A stretch of 64,000 bases of DNA from Georgenia_B sunbinii (GCF_036421855.1 NZ_JAZGOK010000002.1); one strand, 5' to 3'. Positions 16,354 through 29,987 are shown, numbered from the stretch's first letter. Made by a program: numbers and translations. Notes: generated from the letters alone by a model not told the origin.

Positions 16354-16638
16354 ATGGCCCAGCCCGGCCCCGAGCGTGACTACGAGCTGCCGCACGCTGC
16401 CCCCTTCCACAACGAGGGCAAGACCTTCGCCGGCTGGCTGCTCTTCTGGGTGGTCTGCATCGGCGCCGCTGTCACCGCCGCCGGATTCATCGTGTGGCAG
16501 CTGTGGCTCGTCATCGTCGGTGCGGTGATCGCGGTCGGTGGTGTCGCCGTCAGCAAGATCCTCAGCGCGATGGGCATGGGGCAGCCGGGCGGCGGCAACC
16601 ACGCGCGGCAGTCCGGCGAGCCCGACTGGTACGCCTGA
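16354..16638 (+). CDS. HGxxPAAW-family small membrane protein
   Basis: This 94-residue protein sits in the tryptophan operon of many actinobacteria. It has the family core in a variant form, FHNEGKTFAGW at residues 18-28 in place of HGxxPAAW, followed by two transmembrane helices (about 29-49 and 50-69) and the segment ILSAMGMGQPG. The C-terminal tail is short and polar. No enzymatic residues are visible; it may be a small membrane partner of the preceding membrane protein, which is inference from position. The ATG follows GAAAGGA with a nine-base gap. Confidence 0.75.
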   Translation: MAQPGPERDYELPHAAPFHNEGKTFAGWLLFWVVCIGAAVTAAGFIVWQLWLVIVGAVIAVGGVAVSKILSAMGMGQPGGGNHARQSGEPDWYA

Positions 16639-16689
16639 GAGACCCGCTCCCGCCTGCCGGACGGCGGTCCTCGACGTGAGAGATCGCAC

Positions 16690-16704
16690 CTACCATGGTG
16701 GTAG
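16690..16704. promoter_or_regulatory. Inverted repeat upstream of trpC
   Basis: CTACCA-TGG-TGGTAG (6-bp arms, 3-bp centre) overlaps a possible TACCAT -10 hexamer at 16691-16696, about 30 bases before trpC. It could be an operator or an RNA stem. There is no Trp-rich leader peptide here. Confidence 0.35.
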
Positions 16705-16725
16705 TTCCGCTGAAGGGGAGACGCA

Positions 16726-17541
16726 GTGACCGTTCTGGAAGAGATCATCGCCGGGGTCCGGGAAGACCTCGCCGTCCGTGAGGCCGCGGTCCCGCTGGAC
16801 GCCGTGAAGGAGAAGGCGCAGCGGGTGCCCGGGGCGCTCGACGCCGTCGCTTCGCTGCGCGGCGGACCGGACGCGGTGACGATCATCGCCGAGGTCAAGC
16901 GCTCCAGCCCGTCCAAGGGCGCCCTCGCCGCGATCGCCGACCCGGCGGGCCTGGCGGCCGAGTACGAGGCCGGCGGGGCGAGCGCGATCAGCGTGCTCAC
17001 CGAGCAGCGCCGGTTCGGCGGCTCGCTGGCCGACTTCGACGATGTCCGCGCCAAGGTCGACATCCCGCTGCTGCGCAAGGACTTCATCGTCACGCCCTAC
17101 CAGGTGTGGGAGTCCCGCGCGCACGGCGCGGACCTCGTGCTCCTCATCGTCGCCGCGCTCGAGCAGACGGTGCTCACCTCGCTCGTCGAGCGCGTCCACT
17201 CCCTCGGCATGACGGCCCTGGTGGAGGCGCACGACCGCGAGGAGGCCAAGCGCGCGGTCGACGCCGGCGCCCAGGTCGTGGGCATCAACGCCCGCAACCT
17301 GCACGACCTCTCGGTGGACCGCTCGACCTTCGCCAAGGTGGTCGACGTCGTCCCGAGCTCGCTGGTCAAGGTCGCCGAGTCCGGTGTCCGCGGCCCGCAC
17401 GACGTCCTCGACTACGCCCGCGCGGGCGCCGACGTCGTGCTCGTCGGCGAGGCGCTGGTGACCCAGGGCGCGCCGCGCCAGGCGCTGGCCGACATGGTCG
17501 CCGCCGGCAGTCACCCGGCGCTGCGGGCGGTGCGCCCGTGA
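16726..17541 (+). CDS. trpC: TrpC, indole-3-glycerol phosphate synthase
   Basis: TrpC closes the indole ring from CdRP with loss of CO2. The 271-residue monofunctional enzyme has VLEEIIAGVREDLAVREA at the N-terminus, TIIAEVKRSSPSKG with the catalytic Glu and Lys, ISVLTEQRRFGGS, VPLLRKDFIV-like IPLLRKDFIVTPYQV with the second Lys, LVEAHDREEAKRAVDAGA, GINARNLHDL and VAESGV. GTG 16726 follows GAAGGGGAG. No TrpF gene is adjacent; in actinobacteria PriA usually covers that step. Its stop overlaps trpB (GTGA). Confidence 0.96.
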   Translation: MTVLEEIIAGVREDLAVREAAVPLDAVKEKAQRVPGALDAVASLRGGPDAVTIIAEVKRSSPSKGALAAIADPAGLAAEYEAGGASAISVLTEQRRFGGSLADFDDVRAKVDIPLLRKDFIVTPYQVWESRAHGADLVLLIVAALEQTVLTSLVERVHSLGMTALVEAHDREEAKRAVDAGAQVVGINARNLHDLSVDRSTFAKVVDVVPSSLVKVAESGVRGPHDVLDYARAGADVVLVGEALVTQGAPRQALADMVAAGSHPALRAVRP

Positions 17542-18848
17542 GTGACTCCCTCGCCGCGGCGGAAGGACCGTACTTCGGGCAGTTCGGCGGACGGTTCGTC
17601 GCCGAGGCGCTCGTCGCCGCGATCGACGAGCTCGACGAGGCCTGGCAGCAGCTGCGCGTCGACCCGGCGTTCCAGGCCGAGCTCGGTGAGCTGCACCGCA
17701 CCTACACCGGCCGGCCGAGCATCATCACCGAGGCGCCGCGGTTCGCCGCGCACGCCGGCGGGGCCCGGGTCATCCTCAAGCGCGAGGACCTCAACCACAC
17801 CGGCTCCCACAAGATCAACAACGTGCTCGGGCAGGCGCTGCTCACCCGCACGCTGGGCAAGAAGCGGGTCATCGCCGAGACCGGGGCAGGCCAGCACGGG
17901 GTGGCGACAGCGACCGCCGCGGCGCTGCTCGGGCTCGAGTGCACCGTGTACATGGGTGCCGAGGACGTGCGGCGCCAGGCGCTGAACGTCGCCCGGATGG
18001 AGCTGCTCGGTGCGGAGGTCGTCTCCGTCACGGCCGGCTCGCAGACCCTCAAGGACGCTATCAACGAGGCGTTCCGCGACTGGGTGACCAACGTCGAGAC
18101 CACGAACTACCTCTTCGGCACCGCCGCCGGCCCCCACCCGTTCCCCGGGCTGGTCCGCGACCTGCAGAAGATCATCGGCGAGGAGGCCCGCGCGCAGGTC
18201 CTCGAGCTCACCGGTGCGCTGCCCGACGTCGTCGCCGCCTGCGTCGGTGGCGGCTCGAACGCCATCGGCATCTTCAACGCGTTCCTCGACGACGACGGCG
18301 TGCGGCTGATCGGCTTCGAGGCCGCCGGCGACGGCGTCGACACCGACCGGCACGCCGCGGCAATCACCGCCGGGTCGCTCGGCGTGCTCCACGGCACGCG
18401 GACCATGCTGCTGCAGGACGAGGACGGCCAGACCGTCGAGTCCCACTCGATCTCCGCGGGGCTGGACTACCCGGCCGTCGGGCCGGAGCACGCCTGGCTC
18501 GGCAGCATCGGCCGCGCCGAGTACCTGCCGATCAGCGACACCGAGGCGATGGACGCGTTCCGCCTCCTCAGCCGTACCGAGGGCATCATCCCGGCGATCG
18601 AGAGCGCGCACGCGCTGGCCGGCGCGATCAAGGTAGGCACCGCCGCGGCCGATGCCGGCGACCCGCCGCCGACGATCCTCGTCAGCCTCTCCGGCCGCGG
18701 GGACAAGGACGTGGCCACGGCCGCGGCCTGGTTCGGGCTGGCGTCGGTCGCCGGTGGCGTCCCGGACGCCGCAGCACCCGAGGACGAGACCAAGACCGGC
18801 GCGGTCGACGACGCCGGCTACGAGGCGACGGGCAGTGTCGAGCTGTGA
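17538..18848 (+). CDS. trpB: TrpB, tryptophan synthase beta chain
   Basis: TrpB condenses indole and serine using pyridoxal phosphate. The 436-residue product shows PYFGQFGGRFVAEAL, LKREDLNHTGSHKINNVLGQ with the PLP-binding Lys in HTGSHK, ETGAGQHGVATATA, CVGGGSNAIG for the phosphate of PLP, and LSGRGDKD. The GTG at 17538 is preferred because it overlaps the trpC stop and gives the normal N-terminus. A C-terminal extension of about 35 acidic residues after the RGDKD motif is longer than in most TrpB proteins. It works in complex with TrpA, encoded next with another GTGA overlap. Confidence 0.96.
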   Translation: MSDSLAAAEGPYFGQFGGRFVAEALVAAIDELDEAWQQLRVDPAFQAELGELHRTYTGRPSIITEAPRFAAHAGGARVILKREDLNHTGSHKINNVLGQALLTRTLGKKRVIAETGAGQHGVATATAAALLGLECTVYMGAEDVRRQALNVARMELLGAEVVSVTAGSQTLKDAINEAFRDWVTNVETTNYLFGTAAGPHPFPGLVRDLQKIIGEEARAQVLELTGALPDVVAACVGGGSNAIGIFNAFLDDDGVRLIGFEAAGDGVDTDRHAAAITAGSLGVLHGTRTMLLQDEDGQTVESHSISAGLDYPAVGPEHAWLGSIGRAEYLPISDTEAMDAFRLLSRTEGIIPAIESAHALAGAIKVGTAAADAGDPPPTILVSLSGRGDKDVATAAAWFGLASVAGGVPDAAAPEDETKTGAVDDAGYEATGSVEL

Positions 18849-19666
18849 GCGGAGCGAGTGACCAGGTGACGACAGGACTGCGCACCGGGGCGGCCATCGA
18901 CGCCGCCCGGGCGGACGGAAGGTCGGCGCTCATCGCCTACCTGCCGGTGGGCTTCCCCACCGTGGTGGGGTCGGTGGAGGCCGCCCGCACGGTGATCGAT
19001 GCCGGCGCGGACGTCGTCGAGCTCGGGCTGCCCTACTCGGACCCCGGCATGGACGGCGAGGTCATCCAGCGGGCCACCACGCAGGCGCTGGCCCAGGGCA
19101 CCCGGATCACCGACGTCATGCACGCCGTCGAGCAGGCGGCCGGGCGGGGCGCGGCGATCGTCGTCATGACCTACTACAACCCGGTGCTGCGCTACGGCGT
19201 CGAGCGGTTCGCCCGTGACCTCGCCAACGCCGGCGGCGGCGGGCTCATCACGCCCGACCTCATTCCCGACGAGGCCGCGGAGTGGTCCGCCGCGGCCGAC
19301 GCCCACGACCTGGACAAGATCTTCCTCGTGGCCCCGAGCTCGACCGACGCCCGGCTGGCGATGACCGCCGAGGCGTCGCGCGGCTTCGTCTATGCCGCCT
19401 CCACCATGGGGGTCACCGGGGTACGTGCCTCGGTCGACAACCACGCCCAGGAGCTCGTCGCCCGGACACGTGCCGCCGGCGCGGAGCGGGTGTGCGTGGG
19501 ACTGGGCGTGTCGACCGCGGCCCAGGCCGCCGAGGTGGCGCAGTACGCCGACGGCGTCATCGTGGGCTCCGCGCTGGTGCGCACGCTCATGCAGGACGAC
19601 GCGACCCAGGCCCTGACGGACCTACGCACCCTGACCACCGCCCTAGCGGAGGGCGTCCGCCGCTAA
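18845..19666 (+). CDS. trpA: TrpA, tryptophan synthase alpha chain
   Basis: TrpA cleaves indole-3-glycerol phosphate and passes indole to TrpB. The 273-residue barrel has LIAYLPVGFPT, VVELGLPYSDPGMDGEVIQ with catalytic Glu and Asp, VVMTYYNPVLRYG, GLITPDLIPDEA, FLVAPSSTDARL, YAASTMGVTGVR and VCVGLGVSTAAQA. The GTG at 18845 overlaps the trpB stop; a second GTG at 18866 would give the usual shorter N-terminus and cannot be excluded. A clear hairpin terminator follows ten bases after the stop, marking the end of the operon. Confidence 0.96.
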   Translation: MSGASDQVTTGLRTGAAIDAARADGRSALIAYLPVGFPTVVGSVEAARTVIDAGADVVELGLPYSDPGMDGEVIQRATTQALAQGTRITDVMHAVEQAAGRGAAIVVMTYYNPVLRYGVERFARDLANAGGGGLITPDLIPDEAAEWSAAADAHDLDKIFLVAPSSTDARLAMTAEASRGFVYAASTMGVTGVRASVDNHAQELVARTRAAGAERVCVGLGVSTAAQAAEVAQYADGVIVGSALVRTLMQDDATQALTDLRTLTTALAEGVRR

Positions 19667-19675
19667 CCCGCCATT

Positions 19676-19698
19676 CCGCCGAGATCGGGTCTCGGCGG
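19676..19698 (+). terminator. Trp operon terminator
   Basis: CCGCCGAGA pairs perfectly with TCTCGGCGG around a TCGGG loop, ten bases after the trpA stop. There is no long T-run, as is usual in GC-rich actinobacteria. Confidence 0.75.
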
Positions 19699-19807
19699 GG
19701 GAGGCCGGCCAGACGTACGACCTCGGTAGCAGATGTCCGGTCTCACCGAGGGGTGGGGCGGCGGGGCGGCGCGACACCGGGCGTGCCTGTTTCAGGTTGG
19801 GGACCGT

Positions 19808-19813
19808 TACGCT
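19808..19813 (+). promoter_or_regulatory. Leaderless -10 box of lgt
   Basis: TACGCT ends six bases before the GTG at 19820. Confidence 0.5.
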
Positions 19814-19819
19814 GGCGGG

Positions 19820-20830
19820 GTGCTGACCATCGCTGCGTCCTTGCCCAGCCCCGCCCAGGGCACGTGGTACCTCGGCCCACTGCCGATCCGTGCCTACGCC
19901 ATCGCGATCGGCATCGGGATCGTCGCCGCCTGGTGGATCCTCGACCGGCGCTACCGCAAGAAGGGTGGCCCCGAAGAGACCTCGATCGATGTCGCGCTGT
20001 GGATGGTGCTGTTCGGCATCGTCGGAGCACGGCTCTACCACGTCGTCTCCTCGCCCGCGGCGTACTTCGGGGAGAACGGCGACCCGGCCCGGATCATCGA
20101 GATCTGGAACGGCGGCCTGGGGATCTGGGGCGCCATCCCCGCCGGCGCGCTCGGGGCGTGGATCGCGCTGCGCCGCCGCGGCCTGCGGCTGGCACCGTTC
20201 GCCGACGCCCTCGCGCCCGGGCTGCTCGTCGCCCAGGCCATCGGGCGGTTCGGCAACTACTTCAACCAGGAGCTCTACGGCGCCCCGACGACGCTGCCGT
20301 GGGGCCTGGAGATCGACGCCGCGCACCGGGTGCCCGGCTACGCCGACGCTGAGCTGCTGTTCCACCCGACGTTCCTCTACGAGGCGCTGTGGGCCGGCGC
20401 GATGGTGCTCGTGCTGCTGTGGGCCGAGCGGCGCTTCGCGCTGCGTCACGGCCGGGTGATGTGGCTCTACGTCATGCTCTACACGGCCGGCCGGGTATGG
20501 ATCGAGTACCTGCGCATCGACGACGCCGAAACCATCCTCGGCGTGCGGCTCAACGTGTGGACGTCGATCGTCGTCTTCCTGCTGGCGCTCTACTTCTTCA
20601 TCAAGATCGGGCGCCGCACCCGCGGAGACGCCGAGTCGATCTGGCTGCCGGGCCAGGAGCCGGCGGCCGACGACGCGGCCCTGGCCGCGGGCGGCACCAC
20701 GGTCGACGACGCGTCCCCCGCCGCGGGCGAGGATGCCCCTCGCGCTGCCGACGATGACGGAACCGACGACGACGAGGTCGACGACGACCGGGCGGCCGCC
20801 GGCAACGGGGAGCGCCCCGCCGACGGCTGA
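19820..20830 (+). CDS. lgt: Lgt, prolipoprotein diacylglyceryl transferase
   Basis: Lgt transfers diacylglycerol from phosphatidylglycerol to the lipobox Cys of lipoprotein precursors in the membrane. The 336-residue protein has about seven transmembrane helices and the signature GRFGNYFNQELYG, with the catalytic-region residues YHVVSSP, IWNGGLGIWGA and the late HPTFLYEALW and GRVWIEYLRID. The C-terminus carries a cytoplasmic acidic tail of about 70 residues (Asp, Glu, Ala), as in other actinobacterial Lgt proteins. GTG 19820 is chosen for the six-base spacing from TACGCT and because it begins just before the first conserved residues. The window encodes two lipoproteins that would be substrates. 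Confidence 0.94.
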   Translation: MLTIAASLPSPAQGTWYLGPLPIRAYAIAIGIGIVAAWWILDRRYRKKGGPEETSIDVALWMVLFGIVGARLYHVVSSPAAYFGENGDPARIIEIWNGGLGIWGAIPAGALGAWIALRRRGLRLAPFADALAPGLLVAQAIGRFGNYFNQELYGAPTTLPWGLEIDAAHRVPGYADAELLFHPTFLYEALWAGAMVLVLLWAERRFALRHGRVMWLYVMLYTAGRVWIEYLRIDDAETILGVRLNVWTSIVVFLLALYFFIKIGRRTRGDAESIWLPGQEPAADDAALAAGGTTVDDASPAAGEDAPRAADDDGTDDDEVDDDRAAAGNGERPADG

Positions 20831-20945
20831 GCCGGCGACGTACCACCCCGGCCGGGCTGCGGCTGTCCGGCCGCTGCGACACACCGCGGCCCCGTGTGAG
20901 TCGCGCCACACCTGATCTCGCATCGCTGCGGCGAATCGGCAGCAG

Positions 20946-20970
20946 GCCGGGCGGGATCGCCCCGCCCGGC
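20946..20970 (+). terminator. Terminator after lgt
   Basis: GCCGGGCGGG and CCCGCCCGGC form a perfect 10-bp stem with an ATCGC loop, followed by TCGCTTTGT. It lies 115 bases after lgt, inside the 309-bp gap before gltB. Confidence 0.75.
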
Positions 20971-20999
20971 TCGCTTTGTCGACTCCCCGCAGTGCGGCG

Positions 21000-21057
21000 G
21001 GGAAATTTCTGCGGTCCTCGATGTTCGCCGCGGGACCTGCGGTGTGTAAAATTTCCC
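21000..21057 (+). promoter_or_regulatory. gltB upstream region: long AT-rich inverted repeat and candidate promoter
   Basis: The 20831-21139 gap holds the lgt terminator and this region. GGGAAATTT (21000-21008) and AAATTTCCC (21049-21057) form 9-bp inverted arms 40 bases apart, conspicuous in DNA otherwise above 70% GC. A TTCGCC (21024-21029) and TAAAAT (21047-21052) pair with a 17-base spacer could be the gltB promoter, so the right arm would overlap the -10. A regulator binding both arms is an inference. I do not see a clear GlnR box. Confidence 0.45.
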
Positions 21058-21139
21058 GCGCACCGAGCCAACGGCGTCTCAAGTTCAGATAAAGGATTGC
21101 GCCGGCTCGGCCCAGGCCCGTCGGCAGTGAGGACGGAAA

Positions 21140-25703
<4,564 letters not shown>

Positions 25704-25711
<8 letters not shown>

Positions 25712-27239
25712 CCCGCGCGGATTTCTCACCTACCGGGAGCGCGAGCTGCCCGCCCGCCGTCCCGTCCCGGTGCGCATCCTCGACTTCGAGGAGGTGTACC
25801 AGCGCCGCCGGGAGGACGCGGCCGCCCTCACCCGGCAGGCCGCCCGGTGCATGGACTGCGGCGTGCCGTTCTGCCACGCTGGCTGCCCGCTCGGCAACCT
25901 CGTCCCGGAGTGGAACGACCTCACCCGGCGCGAGGACTGGGACGCCGCCAGCGAGCGGCTCCACGCGACGAACAACTTCCCGGAGTGGACCGGGCGGCTG
26001 TGCCCGGCGCCGTGCGAGAGCGCGTGCGTGCTGGCGATCAACCAGCCGGCAGTGACGATCAAGAACATCGAGCAGTCGATCGCCGACACCGCGTGGGACC
26101 TGGGCATCGTCACCCCGCAGGTGCCCGACCAGCACACCGGGCGCACCGTCGCCGTCATCGGCTCCGGGCCGGCCGGTCTCGCCGCCGCCCAGCAGCTCAC
26201 CCGCGCCGGCCACACCGTCGCGGTGCTCGAGCGCGACGACCGCGTCGGCGGGCTGCTCACCTACGGCATCCCGGACTTCAAGATGGCCAAGCGTCAGGTC
26301 GACCGGCGGATCGCGCAGATGACCGAGGAAGGCACGGTGTTCCGCCCTGGCACCGACGTCGGCCGCGACGTCACCGGCGCGGACCTGCGAGAGCGGTACG
26401 ACGCCGTCGTCCTCGCCCTCGGCGCCACCGTGCCACGGGAGCTGCCCGTCCCGGGCCACGACCTCGGCGGCGTCCACTACGCGATGGACTACCTCGTGCA
26501 GTCCAACCGGGCGGTGGCGGGCGACGTCGTACCCGACCAGATCCTCGCCACCGACCTGGACGTCGTCATCATCGGCGGTGGCGACACCGGCTCGGACTGC
26601 TTCGGCACCGCCCGGCGGCACGGTGCACGGTCGGTCACCCAGATCGACATCAACCCGCTGCGCGGCGCCGAGCGCACCGCCGACGAGCCGTGGCCCGTCG
26701 ACCCGCGGGTCTTCATGGTCTCTGCCTCGCACGAAGAGGGGGGCGAGCGGGTCTTCGGCAGCGCCACCCTCGAGCTGCTCAGCGACGGCTCCGCCGGGGA
26801 GGGGCAGGTGAGCCACCTGCGGCTGGTCGAGGTCGTCCGTCACGAGGACCGGTCGACGACGCCGATCGAGGGCACCGAGCGGATCATCCCGGCCCAGCTC
26901 GTCCTCATCGCGCTCGGGTTCTCCGGTGCGCCGGCCGGCGGGCTGCTCGACCAGCTCGGAGTGCCCGTCGACGAGCGCGGCCGGATCGCGCATGACGAGA
27001 GTTTTGCCACACCTGTCCCCGGCGTGTTCGTCGCCGGCGACGCTGGGCGAGGGCAGTCGCTCATCGTTTGGGCGATCGCGGAAGGCCGTTCCTGCGCGGC
27101 CACGGTGGATCGTTACCTCGGTGGTGCCGCGGATCTGCCGGCGCCGGTGCGAGCTAGCGACATGCCGTTCTCGGTCCCGCGCGTGCCGGTCGGGCGGTCG
27201 CAGCCCTCGACCAGCAGCACCACTCCTGCTGGGCGATAG
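25704..27239 (+). CDS. gltD: Glutamate synthase small subunit
   Basis: GltD passes electrons from NADPH through FAD and iron-sulfur clusters to GltB. The 511-residue protein has the N-terminal cluster motifs CMDCGVPFCHAGCPLGNL and CPAPCESACVL, the FAD site VAVIGSGPAGLAAAQQL, GGLLTYGIPDFKM, the NADPH site VVIIGGGDTGSDC, and a C-terminal GVFVAGDAGRGQSLIVWAI. ATG 25704 lies within the last codons of gltB and follows CTGGAGG. Its stop codon is part of the TAGGCT promoter box of pyk. Confidence 0.96.
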
Positions 27240-27242
27240 GCT
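27237..27242 (+). promoter_or_regulatory. Leaderless -10 box of pyk
   Basis: TAGGCT, whose first three bases are the gltD stop codon, ends six bases before the ATG of pyk. Confidence 0.6.
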
Positions 27243-27248
27243 GACCTC

Positions 27249-28670
27249 ATGCGCAGAGCGAAAATCGTATGCACCCTTGGGCCGGCGACAGAGACGGCCG
27301 ACCAGATCCAGGCACTTGTCGATGCGGGGATGGATGTGGCGCGGATCAACCGCAGCCACGGCACCGCCGCCGAGCACGAGGTCGTCTACGGGCACGTGCG
27401 GGAGGCGGCCAAGGCCTCCGGCCGCGCCGTCTCCGTGCTCGTCGACCTCCAGGGCCCCAAGATCCGGCTCGGCCGGTTCGCCGCCGGGCCGGTCCACCTC
27501 ACGGAGGGCCAGACCTTCACCATCACTACCGAGGACGTCGAGGGCACCGCGGAGCTTGCCTCGACCACGTATCAGGGCCTGCCGGGGGACTGCCGCCCCG
27601 GTGACAGCATCCTCATCGACGACGGCAAGGTCGCGGTGCGGATCGTCGAGGTGACCGACACCCGGGTCGTCACCCGCGTCGAGGTTCCCGGCCCGGTCTC
27701 CAACCACAAGGGCCTCAACCTGCCCGGCGTGGCGGTCAGCGTCCCGGCGCTGTCGGAGAAGGACAAGGACGACCTGCGGTGGGCGATCCGCCTCGGCGCG
27801 GACGTCATCGCGCTGTCCTTCGTGCGCAACGCCGCCGACATCGACGACGTCCACGCGATCATGGACGAGGAAGGGCGCCGACTCCCCGTCATCGCCAAGA
27901 TCGAGAAGCCGCAGGCGGTGGACAACCTCCTCGAGATCGTCCGCGCCTTCGACGGGATCATGGTCGCCCGCGGCGACCTCGGCGTCGAGCTGCCGCTGGA
28001 GGAGGTGCCGATCGTCCAGAAGCGCGCCGTCGAGCTCGCTCGTCGCAACGCCAAGCCGGTCATCGTCGCCACCCAGGTGCTCGAGTCGATGATCACCAGC
28101 CCGCGCCCGACGCGCGCGGAGGTCTCGGACTGCGCCAACGCCATCCTCGACGGGGCGGACGCCGTCATGCTCTCCGGGGAGACCTCGGTGGGCGAGTTCC
28201 CGATCGAGACGGTCCGGACCATGGCACGCATCGTCGAGACGACCGAGGAGCAGGGCAGCGACCGGATCGCCCCGCTCGGCACCACCCCTCACACCCGCGG
28301 CGGCGCCATCACCCGCGCCGCGGCGGACATCGGGGAGGTCCTCGACGTCAAGTACCTCGTGACCTTCACGCAGTCCGGCGACTCCGCCCGTCGGATGTCC
28401 CGGCTGCGTCCGGGCATCCCGCTGCTCGCCTTCACCCCGCTGGAGTCGACCCGCAACGAGCTCGCGCTCAGCTGGGGCGTGCAGACCTACCAGGTCGAGG
28501 AGGTCGCGCACACCGACGACATGGTTGCCCAGGTCGACCAGGTTCTCGGCGCCTCCGGGCTGGCCGACGAGGGCGACACCATTGTGCTCGTCGCCGGCAT
28601 GCCGCCCGGCCAGGTCGGTTCGACCAACTCGATCCGGGTGCACCGGATGGGTGAGCTGCCCAGCGCCTGA
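27249..28670 (+). CDS. pyk: Pyruvate kinase
   Basis: Pyruvate kinase makes pyruvate and ATP from phosphoenolpyruvate and ADP. The 473-residue protein shows RRAKIVCTLGPATET, MDVARINRSHGTAAEH, VDLQGPKIRLG, the B domain, and LPVIAKIEKPQAVDNL with the catalytic Lys. It also shows MVARGDLGVELPLEEVP for Mg binding, VIVATQVLESMI, and ADAVMLSGETSVGEFP. The C-terminal domain is intact and could bind an allosteric effector. It is likely transcribed alone from a leaderless promoter and followed by a strong hairpin. Other glycolytic genes are further right (pfkA, gap-pgk-tpiA). Confidence 0.97.
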   Translation: MRRAKIVCTLGPATETADQIQALVDAGMDVARINRSHGTAAEHEVVYGHVREAAKASGRAVSVLVDLQGPKIRLGRFAAGPVHLTEGQTFTITTEDVEGTAELASTTYQGLPGDCRPGDSILIDDGKVAVRIVEVTDTRVVTRVEVPGPVSNHKGLNLPGVAVSVPALSEKDKDDLRWAIRLGADVIALSFVRNAADIDDVHAIMDEEGRRLPVIAKIEKPQAVDNLLEIVRAFDGIMVARGDLGVELPLEEVPIVQKRAVELARRNAKPVIVATQVLESMITSPRPTRAEVSDCANAILDGADAVMLSGETSVGEFPIETVRTMARIVETTEEQGSDRIAPLGTTPHTRGGAITRAAADIGEVLDVKYLVTFTQSGDSARRMSRLRPGIPLLAFTPLESTRNELALSWGVQTYQVEEVAHTDDMVAQVDQVLGASGLADEGDTIVLVAGMPPGQVGSTNSIRVHRMGELPSA

Positions 28671-28699
28671 GCTGTCGCGCCCAGCGCATGACCTGCACC

Positions 28700-28727
28700 A
28701 GCCCCGTCGGCCCCGGCCGGCGGGGCT
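28700..28727 (+). terminator. Terminator after pyk
   Basis: A 13-bp stem (28700-28712 with 28715-28727, one G:T pair) starts 30 bases after the pyk stop. The rest of the 28671-28969 gap holds no recognisable gene on either strand. Confidence 0.7.
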
Positions 28728-28969
28728 GCTGCGGTTCCTGGAGCGGCCGCCACGGCCGGCGGACGCTGGCCGGGGCAGCCGGCCAGCAGGGAACGACGAC
28801 ACGCGCCCGCGGCGTCACCGGAGCGACGCGCGGGCGCGCAAGTGCCAGAGGCGGTGCGACGCTGCACCTCCCCGTCACGGCATCGTCACGCCGTCGTGAC
28901 CCCGACGGCGATCAGCCGGTCGCCCCCGTGCGGCGACCCTGCCAACCCACCGCCGGGTTGATCAGAGGA

Positions 28970-29158
28970 TCAGCGGCACCAGAACCACCACGGCACCACC
29001 TGGCACGGTGACGCGGTGGGCGCGGCCGTACCGGGCGCGGTGACGCCGGCGTCGGGGGTGCCGGGCAGCTGGTGCGAGGGCACCGCGGCGGCGGGGGCGG
29101 CGAACATGGCGCCGAGGGCGAGGGTCAGGGCGGCAACGCGAACCGATGTGCGCTTCAT
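28970..29158 (-). CDS. Small secreted peptide with C-terminal Cys-bracketed aromatic motif
   Basis: This 62-residue frame starts with a classic signal peptide: KR, a hydrophobic stretch VAALTLALGAMFA, then APAAA before VPS. The mature part would be about 36 residues, rich in Pro, Ala and Thr, ending in PCQVVPWWFWCR, where two Cys bracket a four-aromatic stretch. Codon third positions are strongly GC, as in real genes here. A weak AAAGG precedes the ATG. It lies on the same strand 124 bases after the response regulator, so it could be regulated by, or signal to, that two-component system; this is inference. I do not recognise a family. It could also be a minor unrelated secreted protein. Confidence 0.55.
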   Translation of the reverse strand: MKRTSVRVAALTLALGAMFAAPAAAVPSHQLPGTPDAGVTAPGTAAPTASPCQVVPWWFWCR

Positions 29159-29282
29159 GTGAATGACCTTTGTCCGAAGTGTGGGTGGAGGAACCCCTAT
29201 CGTCGCGACAACTTCCGTTCGGCGCCACTGGCCGAAGGGACCACCCGCATCCTCCGTTAGGAGGAGAGCCGTTGTGGCGTGG

Positions 29283-29987
29283 TCATCGCACCAGCCGGTT
29301 CTCGTAGGCGAAGACCACGATCTCGAGGCGTGAGGCGACATCCATCTTGCGCATGATTGACGAGACATGTGTCTTGACCGTCGTCTCCGCCACGTACAGC
29401 TGCTCGGCGATCGCGAGGTTGGACTTGCCCCGGCAGAGCAGCTCGAGCACCTCCTGCTCCCGCCCCGAGAGCCCCAGGTCTGCCGGGTCGGTGGCGACCC
29501 GGTCGCGGCGGACATAGTTGTCGATGAGGCGGTCGTTCGGGCCGGGGGAGACCACCTTGTTCCCCGCATGGGCACGGCGGATCGCGGTCACCAGCTCCTG
29601 CGGGCTGGTGTTCTTCAGCAGGAAGCCCGCGGCGCCGGCGTCGAGGGCGTCCAGCAGGAACTCGTCCTCGTCGAAGGTGGTCAGCAGCACGACCCGCAGC
29701 TCCGGGAACTCCTCGCGGAGCCGGCGGGTGGCCTCGATGCCGTCCATCACCGGCATCTGGACGTCCATGATCACCAGGTCAGGCCGGTGGTGGGCGACCG
29801 CCTCACGGCTGACGGAGCCGTCGTGAGCGGTCGCGACGACGTCGATGTCCTCAGCGGTGGCGATGTAGGTCTGCAGGGTGGCGAGCACCATCGGGTCGTC
29901 GTCGACGAGCAGCACGCGGATCGGTCCGCTGCCCAGCGGGGGTGTCGGAGCGGTGGGCGAGACCGGGTGGTCACTGCTGGAGGGCAC
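29283..29987 (-). CDS. NarL/LuxR-type response regulator
   Basis: The 234-residue regulator has a receiver domain with VLLVDDDPMV (about 25-34), the phospho-acceptor Asp75 in LVIMDVQMPVMDG, the Thr/Lys switch (LLTTF, FLLKNTSP with Lys125), and a C-terminal LuxR helix-turn-helix from about 172, LSGREQEVLELLCRGKSNLAIAEQLYV then ETTVKTHVSSIMRKMD. GTG 29987 is preferred; it lies within the end of the kinase gene (17-bp overlap), so the two are coupled. A proline-rich N-terminal extension of about 20 residues precedes the receiver. Its target genes are unknown. Confidence 0.92.
   Translation of the reverse strand: MPSSSDHPVSPTAPTPPLGSGPIRVLLVDDDPMVLATLQTYIATAEDIDVVATAHDGSVSREAVAHHRPDLVIMDVQMPVMDGIEATRRLREEFPELRVVLLTTFDEDEFLLDALDAGAAGFLLKNTSPQELVTAIRRAHAGNKVVSPGPNDRLIDNYVRRDRVATDPADLGLSGREQEVLELLCRGKSNLAIAEQLYVAETTVKTHVSSIMRKMDVASRLEIVVFAYENRLVR

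Noticed and set aside
16639..16725. Trp leader peptide or attenuator before trpC
   Set aside because: No short frame with clustered TGG codons is present; only a small inverted repeat is seen.
19667..19819. Small plus-strand frame between trpA and lgt
   Set aside because: It is an in-frame upstream extension of lgt across the trp terminator, lacks conserved residues, and the TACGCT box lies inside it.
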